A stretch of 64,000 bases of DNA from Euphorbia lathyris (Eukaryota; Streptophyta; Magnoliopsida; Malpighiales; Euphorbiaceae). Below the pieces are notes generated by a model that searched no databases, was not told the DNA's origin, and saw nothing but the letters and a program-made list of their open reading frames with translations. Of the stretch, positions 56,565 to 64,000 are shown piece by piece (within the stretch, counting starts at the first letter, position 1; every line of letters begins with the position of its first letter). The stretch covers positions 98,919,895 to 98,983,894 of the forward strand of contig NC_088912.1 in the NCBI RefSeq assembly GCF_963576675.1, read 5' to 3'. Position numbers and translations under genes: made by a program.

Positions 56565-59500
56565 ATGCCTGGAATTGATCAATCAATCGTAACCCACCGC
56601 ATTCCAACTTACCCCGAAGCGAAGCCCGTAAAGCAGAAGCTCCGACGTATGAGACCAGAATGGGCAGATAAGATCAGAGAGGAGGTGAAGAAACAGTTAG
56701 AAGCAGGATTCATCGAAGTAATCGACTATCCCCCTTGGGTCGCAAATGTGGTGCCCATCGCAAAGAAGGACGGCAAAGTGAGAATGTGCGTTGATTACAG
56801 AGATCTTAACAAGGCATGCCCCAAGGATGAGTTTGCATTACCTCATATCGACGTATTGATCGACAGCGCAGCGTCAAGTGTATTACACACGAATGCGGAC
56901 GGTTTCATGGGCTACATGCAAGTTCAGATGGCCGAAAAGCACAAAGCGAAAACCTCGTTCACAACTGAGTGGGGGACATACTGTTACAGGGTAATGCCGT
57001 TTGGTTTGAAAAACGCCGGGGCAACTTACCAGAGAATGGCCACAGCACTGTTCCATGATATGATACACAAGGAGGTAGAAGTCTACGTGGATGATATGAT
57101 GGTCAAATCAGAGATAAGAGAAGGGCATTTTGCCGCGCTCGAGAAGTTTTTGGCCCGAATCGCAGAATTCAAGCTAAGGTTAAACCCGAAGAAGTGCTTT
57201 TTCGGCGTTTCGTCGGGGAAAATCTTAGGCTATGTAATCGGAAATAAGGGAATCGAGGTGGATCCTGATAAAGTGAAGGCCATACAGGAGATGTCGGCGC
57301 CGAGAAATGAGAAGGAAGTGAGAGGGTTTCTGGGGCAGGTTCAGTATATCAGTCGGTTCATAGCAAGACTCACCGCAATCTGCGAGCCAATCTTTAAGTT
57401 GTTAAGGAAAGACCAACCCGCTGTTTGGAATGATAAGTGTCAGCAAGCTTTGGAGAGCGTCCGGAGCTATTTGTCTAATCCGCCAGTGCTGAGACCGCCT
57501 AAACTAGGAAAGCCGCTTCTCCTCTATGTAGCGATTGAGGAGCGATCTATTGGGGAAATGTTGGCTCAAGAGGGAGACACCGGTGTGGAGCACGCGGTGT
57601 ATTATTTGAGTAAGAAGTTCCTGGAGTACGAGCTCAAGTACAACATGATCGAAAAGACATGTGTGTCAGTAGTATGGTTGACAAAGAAACTGCGACACTA
57701 TTTCCAATCGTATAAAGTGATCATTATTTCTCGGATGGACCCCGTGAAGTATCTATACCGAACTCCATCCTTGACAGGGAAGTTAGCCAGATGGTTGTTA
57801 CTTTTGTCCGAGTTTGACATTGAATATGTGACGAAGAAGGTTATCAAAGGGAGGGCCGTGGCAGAATTTCTGGCCAACCAGCCCCTGAATGCAGAGGAAG
57901 AAGTGATAAGCTATGATTTCCCCGATGAGCACTTGAACGCAATCGAAGTTATACCGTGGAAAATGTTCTTCGACGGAGCAGTTAATTCGAATGGAGCCGG
58001 AGTAGGAGTACTACTTACCTCACCGGAAGGAGAAAGGATCCCGATGGCCAAGAAGTTATCCTTCCCTCTCACCAATAATATGGCTGAGTATGAAGCGTGC
58101 ATTTATGGCTTAGAGTCATTAGCGGCACTGGGAGCGTCATATGTCGAAATCTGGGGGGACTCAAAGTTGATCATTGAACAGGCACAAGGAAACTGGGAGG
58201 TAAGAGAAGAAAGACTACGTCCATATCTAGATCAGCTAGAAGGGTTGGCACAAAGATTCAAGGAATGTCGTTTCTATCATATTCCTCGAGCACAGAACCA
58301 GGCGGCGGATGCCTTGGCTACTTTGGTGTCAGTTTGGGACAACCCCCGGAACCTTGCTTCGAAGCCGTTGGTATTGAGAAGATCTTACAAACCATGTTAC
58401 GAGGACGTAATGCTGTTAGGGACAGATGAAAAACTATGGTATTTCGATATCGTGAACTTCATGAAAGATGGGACATATCCGGCAGAGTCAGAACCTAGGG
58501 ATCAAGCTGTGATTAGAAGGCTAGCTCGTCAGTTCGTCATCCACAACGACTTGTTTTACAAAAGGCACGTTGATGGATTACAACTCAGATGCTTGGATGC
58601 GGGAGAAGCCCGCGAGGCAATGGAATCAGTACATTCGGGAATTTGTGGAGCCCATATGGGAGGAGCAGTACTAGCTAAGAAAATTATCAGACAAGGCTTC
58701 TATTGGCTCACCATGGAAAGAGATTGTAACGAGTATGCAAAGAAATGTCACGATTGTCAAATCCATGGCGATTGCAGTCATCTTCCGGCCATGGAACTAC
58801 ATGTGCTAGCACCTATTTGGCCATTCGCTGCCTGGGGCATTGACATCATCGGCGAAGTAAGGCCTAATGCTTCAAATGGACATAAGTTTATTGCAGTCGC
58901 CATCGATTATTTCACCAAATGGGTAGAAGCAGAGTCGTTTAGCAAACTGGGATCCAAGCAGATGAGAAAGTTCATTGAAAAACACTTGATCACCAGGTTC
59001 GGAGTGCCTCATCACATGATCACGGATAACGGAGTCCAGTTTCAGGGGGAAGTAAGGAATCTTTTCCGAGAATATGGCATTGAACATCACAGGTCTTCTC
59101 CGTACCGTCCACAGGCTAATGGGGCAGTAGAAGCAGCTAATAAGAACCTTAAAAGGATTCTCGTAAAGACGGTGGAATCACATCGGAACTGGCATGAGCA
59201 CCTCCCACTCGCGTTGTGGGCTTATCGCACGACAATCAGAACCTCGACTGGGGCAACGCCATTCTCCTTGGTATACGGAACAGAAGCAGTCCTGCCGATT
59301 AAGATCGGAAAGCGATCGTTGAGAATCGCAGTGGAAGCAGAAATTCCCGAAACGGAATGGGTGAAGAGGCGATATGAGCAGTTGGCTTTAGTTGATGAGA
59401 AAAGGATGGAAGCCCTTTACCATGTACAGTTATATCAAAGAAGGATGGCTCAGGCTTTCAATAAAAAATTCAAGACCAGCCCTATCAAAGAAGGAGATTT

Positions 59501-59681
59501 GGTGTTGAAACAGATCCGTGTGACGCACACCGACCCGAGGGGGAAGTACAGGCCTAACTGGGAAGGACCATTCGTCGTAAAGAAGATACTAAGCAAAGGA
59601 GCGGTGAAGTTAACCACAATGGACGGCATGGAATTCTCTGAACCTACCAACCTGGATAGGCTTAAGAAATACTTTTCATAA
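56565..59681 (+). CDS. pol: RT-RNase H-archaeal RNase H-integrase polyprotein
   Basis: 1,038 uninterrupted codons from the first ATG. The domain reads upstream of the ATG (KKYEIVFAWTYEDMPGID). RT: VPIAKKDGKVRMCVDYRDLN, MPFGLKNAGATYQRM and the catalytic YVDD (57084-57095). Connection and first RNase H-like part: LLLYVAIEERSIGEML, YYLSKKFLEYELKYNMIEK. Archaeal-type RNase H: MFFDGAVNSNGAG (about 57962), NNMAEYEACIYGL, WGDSKLIIEQ and NQAADALA supply D-E-D-D. Integrase: an H-H-C-C module (VHSGICGAHMGG...CHDCQ), then D in GIDIIGEV, D in ITDNGVQF, E in GAVEAANK, and a C-terminal GPFVV...LTTMDG...LDRLKKYF. All catalytic residues look present, in contrast to every other element in the window. Confidence 0.94.
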   Translation: MPGIDQSIVTHRIPTYPEAKPVKQKLRRMRPEWADKIREEVKKQLEAGFIEVIDYPPWVANVVPIAKKDGKVRMCVDYRDLNKACPKDEFALPHIDVLIDSAASSVLHTNADGFMGYMQVQMAEKHKAKTSFTTEWGTYCYRVMPFGLKNAGATYQRMATALFHDMIHKEVEVYVDDMMVKSEIREGHFAALEKFLARIAEFKLRLNPKKCFFGVSSGKILGYVIGNKGIEVDPDKVKAIQEMSAPRNEKEVRGFLGQVQYISRFIARLTAICEPIFKLLRKDQPAVWNDKCQQALESVRSYLSNPPVLRPPKLGKPLLLYVAIEERSIGEMLAQEGDTGVEHAVYYLSKKFLEYELKYNMIEKTCVSVVWLTKKLRHYFQSYKVIIISRMDPVKYLYRTPSLTGKLARWLLLLSEFDIEYVTKKVIKGRAVAEFLANQPLNAEEEVISYDFPDEHLNAIEVIPWKMFFDGAVNSNGAGVGVLLTSPEGERIPMAKKLSFPLTNNMAEYEACIYGLESLAALGASYVEIWGDSKLIIEQAQGNWEVREERLRPYLDQLEGLAQRFKECRFYHIPRAQNQAADALATLVSVWDNPRNLASKPLVLRRSYKPCYEDVMLLGTDEKLWYFDIVNFMKDGTYPAESEPRDQAVIRRLARQFVIHNDLFYKRHVDGLQLRCLDAGEAREAMESVHSGICGAHMGGAVLAKKIIRQGFYWLTMERDCNEYAKKCHDCQIHGDCSHLPAMELHVLAPIWPFAAWGIDIIGEVRPNASNGHKFIAVAIDYFTKWVEAESFSKLGSKQMRKFIEKHLITRFGVPHHMITDNGVQFQGEVRNLFREYGIEHHRSSPYRPQANGAVEAANKNLKRILVKTVESHRNWHEHLPLALWAYRTTIRTSTGATPFSLVYGTEAVLPIKIGKRSLRIAVEAEIPETEWVKRRYEQLALVDEKRMEALYHVQLYQRRMAQAFNKKFKTSPIKEGDLVLKQIRVTHTDPRGKYRPNWEGPFVVKKILSKGAVKLTTMDGMEFSEPTNLDRLKKYFS

Positions 59682-59689
59682 AAAAAAAA

Positions 59690-60175
59690 AGAAAAATAAA
59701 GAAAAATTCCCGATGGGTTGAAAACCCGCAAAGGGCGACCTATGCAACAATAAGGGAAATCCCAATGGGTGAAAACCCGAAAGGGCACTCATTTAAAAAT
59801 TCCGGGATAGTAAAAGGGGAGGAGAAAAATCGCCGGGATCCGAAAACCGAAAGGCGGGTCCTGGTAACAATAGTTATAACTTGAGCAATTACAAAAACAA
59901 TGTATAAGAGACTAAGTATTTCTGTTGTTTGTAAATAAATATAGGCATGAATATATTTGACGAGAATGATTGGAATCATTATAATCTACCGAATGCATGG
60001 TAATATGAATCACGGGTTATACATTTCTTGTCCTACTTTTCACAAAAAGCCTACCTACTATCCACCCCACTCCCTATACATCAGCTATACATCGGAGAAA
60101 CCCTAATAAAAGCTGCAAAGCAACAATGAAAGCTACAAAGCAATAATGAAAGCTACAAAGCAATACATAACGAGC
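59690..60175 (+). repeat. Post-pol repeat of the GATGGGTTGAAAACCCG type
   Basis: Three related hairpin phrases follow the pol stop: CCGATGGGTTGAAAACCCG (59709), CCAATGGGTGAAAACCCG (59761) and CCGGGATCCGAAAACCG (59834), each with AAAGGGC or AAAGGCG after it. Such AACC/GGTT hairpins behind integrase recur in plant Tat elements. The rest is the AT-rich spacer to the end of the antisense gene, with a doubled CAATGAAAGCTACAAAGCA at 60121-60165. Confidence 0.7.
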
Positions 60176-63100
60176 CTAATACGGAGGAAAGTCCCAATAG
60201 TTCTCAAAATCTCTCAGGTGTGATGCCCGCTCCGCAGATAGTGCCTCCTCGGCAGCACGCGCTCTCTCATCAGAAACTCGCGCTCTCTCATCAGAAACTC
60301 GTGCTCTCTCATCAGCAGCTCGTGCTCTCTCCTCTGCAGCAAGGCGTTTGATCGACTCATCACACGCCCTCTCCTCGACGGCAAGGCGACCCTCAGTCTC
60401 CCGTCGCATCATCCCCGACCAGTGGTCGTTCCTCTCTTGATACACATGACCAACTCGGGCATCAGCTTCCCGTACTAGCTCACTCTGTCTCCGCTCGTGG
60501 GCATGCAGATCACTCTACAGAAAAAGAAAAAAAAAGAACAGATAAAAGGCAGCATAGGCAAAAACATAAATCATACATACATGCATACATTTCACTACAC
60601 TAAAGTACAGTAATGATACATACCAGGTGATCGGTGCAGCGCAAGCTGAGGCGGTCTCGGAGATAACCAGACAGCCCCACGTAATCCGTACAAGTCTCTC
60701 TCGTGGTCAGAGAAGTGTCCGAGGGATCAAACGGGACCCTCGAGGAGAAGATAGGAGGGGCCGCCTCAAATCCCGCGTAAGGTGCCCCGGACTCGTCATA
60801 GCAGATCGTAGCATAATCTCTCCCATAGTCTGGTATAGGCACGCCTAGGGAAGACCTCTCTGGTCGGGGAGCGCTGGAGGACTCGCCAATATAGTAGGGC
60901 TGCTCGCACACTGGCGTCTGAGCCCGAGTGCCGTCGAAGAAATCAGATAAGTGGGCACTCCTCCAGGATCCCTCCTGTAAACAAAACACACCATAAAACC
61001 TCTGAACATCTCATGAATAAAAGGGGTAAAATAAAAAGGGAATGGAATCACTTACCGGGACCTCCTCCTGACCAAAGACTGCCGCGACAGCCTCCCTCGA
61101 AAATACATCCGCCACCGGATCCACCTCCATCGCCGCCGCCGGGGCATCCCTCGCGCTCAGCAAAGTAGACAAGTAAGGCTCACGGCCCCCGGCGTGAATC
61201 CACACCGCTCTACCAACATACCGACGGGTCAGGTCCCGACGAATGACCGATAGTGGCAGGGTCCGCACCACGAACATAGAGACGGGGATCTCGCCCGGCG
61301 TCCAGTGAGCGTCCCTAACTCCGGTGATGCCTCGATCCCCTAAATACCACGCCCGCACGCAGGGGCCGGTGAGCACACACTGCTGCTCCTGGATCATCGA
61401 TACATATGTATAACCAGGGCCGAAGTCGAGGTCGTCCCATCGGAACTTAATCTAAAAAAATGCACAAAGAGAAAGTCAGAAAGACTCAAACAAAAAACCA
61501 AGCATGATTAGGCAAAATCTACCTGTGTGAGGGTCAGCGAGTCGATCCGATCCAGAAGCCGCGACACTGTCCGACTCCTCTCGGTGCTCAAGTCAAAATC
61601 CATCCACTGAGTCATGAAAGGCGGCCTCAGTACTCTCGGTCGAGATCGAGACCGGCTGGGAAGAATGTGTCTCTCATACGCCCACACCTGCGGTAAAAAC
61701 GAGGACTAGGAGTGTGAAAAGTGCGAAGAAGATAAGATGGATAAGTCAAGAAGGCGTCACGTACCAGCAGAGCAAAGGTATAACCACCGAAGTCCTTGCG
61801 CTTCCGGCAAGTCAGATCTAAAAACTTGTAAAGAAAGGCTAAGCCTGCCCCCGCCCAATCGTAGGAAGCCGCTGCAACCAAATCGCTGAGCGCCTGAATG
61901 AGGCCTGCATGTACCTTTCCGCCCTTCGTGCGGAAAATCATCTCACTCAGAGCATATACCAAGAAGCTACGAACCGCCAAGTCGGTATCGTCAGTCTCAC
62001 AAAAATCTCGTCTACTCAAGAGGCTCGCGGTGGAAACAAGCTTCGCCAGAGTAGACTTGGCGCATAGACGAACTCCCGGTCCAATCAAGGCAGCAAGCCT
62101 AGCAAGGTCGACCCGCGGTCGCATCATACCAAAATGGAAAGGGACGGGAGTGTTGCTCCCTCGCAATCTGGTCAATAGCGAAAAATCTCGTGGCGAGATA
62201 GTCATCTCCCCAAAGGAAAGGTGGAAGGTGTGGGTCGAATCAACCCATCGCTCACACAAGGCCCGTAGGCCAAAAGGATCGCATACCCCGTTGGTGCGGG
62301 GCAGCGCTGCAATAAAGGGCTCGAAGCCCAACTCACGCACGCGGGCTCTCGCCGCGGCACCTAGTCTATCATACCACGAGTGAACCTCGGCGGTGGTCCC
62401 CGAAATCTCAATGAACTAAAAAGGAACAAGATAAGAAAATTTAAATACAGCTCCTAAAGCATGCAATTGATGAGAACGCGTTAAGACTATGTATTCTTTC
62501 ATTTTCTAACCTAGAGACATCCGGTCAGTTAGGACCAATTTTCTGTAAAAATCTCTCCTGTAGGGTCATTCACGTAAGGTTTAGTCAATTCTTTAATCCA
62601 CCCTCCTCTGCGGTGACGAGGAGCATAGATTAGGCTTTACTATTCACGTTCATTAGTTAAGTTTTTACTATTCATGTTTCACTATTCACGTTTTTACTAT
62701 TCACGTGCACTATTCACGTTTTACTATTCACGTGCATTAGCTAAGTTTTTGCTATTCACGTGCACTATTCACGTTTTACTATTCACATGCACTATTCATG
62801 TTTTACTATTCATGTGTATTAGCTAAGTTTTTACTATTCACATTTTTACTATTCGCGTGGCACTATTCACGTTTTTACTATTCACGTTTTCACTATTCAC
62901 GTGCACTATTCACGTTTTTTACTATTCACGTGCATTAGCTAAGTCTTTATTATTCACGTTTTTGCTATTCATTTGCACTATTCACATCTTCACTATTCAC
63001 GTCGTTTTTACTGTTAGCATGCATAAATTCGTAGTGTCACTATTCACATGCATATAGCGCGCATTCTTACAAAAATAAACAGGTGTTACTTGTAAATAAA

Positions 63101-63338
63101 GGAATTCACGTTTTCTAGCTAAAGTCCTCTAAGGCAGTCTAAGGGTTAGCATGCAAATCATGTTCGTATAGGAATGCTAAAGCCTAGAGTTCAAATCGAA
63201 TAAAAGTGAGAAATTACTTACCTCGTTGCAGCGTGTCCTGCTCAAATGCGTCGTAGGGTCGTGAAAGGTATCCACTCTATCCAGGTTTACGTAAACCTCG
63301 TCCATGCCTCTAGTGTCATCCCATTCATCTAAATCCAT
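60176..63338 (-). CDS. Plant mobile domain (PMD) protein, antisense six-exon gene in the retrotransposon
   Basis: Exons on the minus strand: 63338-63222, 62415-61765, 61687-61523, 61451-61056, 60974-60624 and 60514-60176. All five introns have GT-AG ends and all are phase 0 (exons of 117, 651, 165, 396, 351 and 339 nt), giving about 672 residues without a stop. Residues about 40-260 carry the PMD pattern: FIEISGTTAEVHSWYDRLG, ALCERWVDSTHTFHLSFGEM, TISPRDFSLLTRL, FLVYALSEMIF, ASYDWAGAGLAFLYKFLDL and CRKRKDFGGYTFALL. The region after exon 3 keeps IKFRWDDLDFGP-like PMD tail motifs. The C-terminus is charged, with repeated DERARVSDERAR seven-residue units, probably coiled coil. PMD proteins (MAIN/MAIL relatives) act in genome stability and TE silencing, and PMD ORFs are also known inside transposons. 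The function here is unknown. A TATA box sits about 80 bp upstream of the ATG. Confidence 0.82.
62640..63060. repeat. Minisatellite in intron 1 of the PMD gene
   Basis: About 25-30 degenerate copies of ACTATTCACGTTTTT / ACTATTCACGTGC units cover most of the 806-nt first intron. Higher-order phrases end in GCATTAGCTAAGTTTTT. Unit lengths vary between 13 and 18 bp. Confidence 0.88.
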
Positions 63339-63417
63339 TCCGAGAATAATCCAAATTGAAGTCTAGTGAGAGAAAGAGGAGAGAGAAGGTGTGGGGTTGA
63401 AATGAAACCCCACCACC

Positions 63418-63424
63418 TTATATA
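63418..63424 (-). promoter_or_regulatory. TATA box of the antisense PMD gene
   Basis: On the minus strand CCTATATAAGG is followed about 30 bp later by a pyrimidine-rich CTTCTCTCTCCTCTTTCTCTC leader and then the ATG at 63338. The spacing is right for a plant core promoter. Confidence 0.65.
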
Positions 63425-63768
63425 GGAAAAGGGAATGGCATTCTCGTAAATAGTGAAAAAAAGTACGATTTGACATAAAGGTAAAAAGTAAATAATTAAT
63501 TACTAGGTGCACAGACCTCCGATTTGCAGTCCGTTTCAGCCTGCATTTCTTCCAGACAGCGAACAACATTGTCAAGATATGAACTCCAGACCACAGTCAT
63601 TTTTTTACAGAACAGCGACACCAGTCAAAATACAGACGACAGTCAACAGAAGAACAATCATTAGTCTATATCATTTCAGACTAAAACACGTTCCCATTGA
63701 ACCTCCGAGATGAAAGCTCCAGTGAGAAAATACAGACAACAGTGTTGTAAGAAAATCCAGAAACAATC

Positions 63769-64000
63769 CCTGCTTTTGAGCCATCTGACTCACGGTCACA
63801 GACCGGAGTTGCTTTTGAGCCATCTGACTCGCGGTCGCAGACCGGAGTTGCTTTTGAGCCATCTGACTCGCGGTCGCAGACCGGAGTTGTTTTTGAGCCA
63901 TCTGACTCCCGGTCGCAGACTGGAGTTGCTTTTGAGCCATCTGACTCACGGCCGCAGACCGGAGTTGCTTTTGAGCCATCTGACTCGCGGTCGCAGACTG
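63769..64000. repeat. 39-bp tandem array at the window edge
   Basis: Six units begin at 63772, 63811, 63850, 63889, 63928 and 63967, each GCTTTTGAGCCATCTGACTC then a CGGTCGCAGACCGGAGTT-like half. The CGGTC...GACCG part is itself palindromic. The period is 13 codons, so the minus strand stays open (MAQKQLRSATASQ repeated). It continues beyond the window. Confidence 0.93.

Larger units (their letters stand above)
47367..64000 (+). mobile_element. Tat/Ogre-like Ty3/gypsy retrotransposon, right end outside the window
   Basis: At least 16.6 kb. It comprises a 5' LTR (47367-50374), PBS, leader, a multi-module gag, protease with G-patch-like motif, RT-RNase H-archaeal RNase H-integrase, post-pol repeats, an antisense spliced PMD gene and a tandem-repeat array. 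The large LTR, double RNase H, a frame change between protease and RT, a long 5' leader and a variable repeat-bearing 3' region fit the Tat lineage and resemble Ogre. The left insertion point is clear because block S copy 1 continues without it. Two stop codons interrupt gag-protease; the pol ORF of 1,038 codons is open. Confidence 0.88.

Noticed and set aside
62640..63060. Possible CRISPR-like array
   Set aside because: Units of 13-18 bp without spacers of constant length, in an intron of a plant transposon gene.
63769..64000. Minus-strand ORF of repeated 13-residue units as a repeat protein
   Set aside because: It is explained by the 39-bp tandem array; no start context and no domain.

Overview
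The window is AT-rich nuclear DNA of a flowering plant, most likely a eudicot. The evidence is Tat-lineage Ty3/gypsy and Ty1/copia LTR retrotransposons, plant L1 and RTE LINEs, an Au-like SINE, hAT and Mutator-type miniature elements, and GT-AG introns. Almost everything is mobile DNA or its debris. Host-gene content is limited to decayed fragments: F-box, copper P-type ATPase C-terminus, and an SRR1-like N-terminus. I cannot name the species.

Layout. (1) 1-13577: two Ty3/gypsy Tat-type elements of one family, nested head to head. Element B (1390-11410, + strand, two 487-bp LTRs, 5-bp target duplication GGATG) sits in the gag of element A (- strand, 11411-13577 plus 1-1389). B carries an antisense, intron-containing extra gene. 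(2) 13578-16543: a long-TIR MITE, unassigned AT-rich DNA and a truncated RTE LINE. (3) 16544-22805: a Ty1/copia element (SIRE-like by its long LTR) whose RT-RNase H block is inverted relative to its gag-integrase block. (4) 22806-47366: a diverged tandem duplication. Unit 1 is about 24.7-35.0 kb and unit 2 about 39.3-47.4 kb. Each unit has an F-box pseudogene, Cu-ATPase and SRR1-like fragments, and a SINE-bearing block. Insertions private to one unit (L1 LINE, Mutator-like MITEs, two hAT elements) interrupt the copies, several with exact 8- or 9-bp target duplications. (5) 47367-64000: a large Tat/Ogre-like element, open at the right edge. It has a 3.0-kb 5' LTR with an array of GC-rich palindromes, a gag ORF with four Gag capsid-like modules instead of one, a protease with a G-patch-like motif, and an open RT-RNase H-integrase ORF. 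Downstream is an antisense six-exon gene encoding a plant-mobile-domain (PMD) protein of about 672 residues with its own TATA box, then a 39-bp tandem array.

The best candidates for something undescribed are the four-module Gag and the apparently intact spliced antisense PMD gene in the same element. The smaller antisense gene of element B shows that two Tat families here share this architecture. All calls come from reading the sequence; no database search was run.
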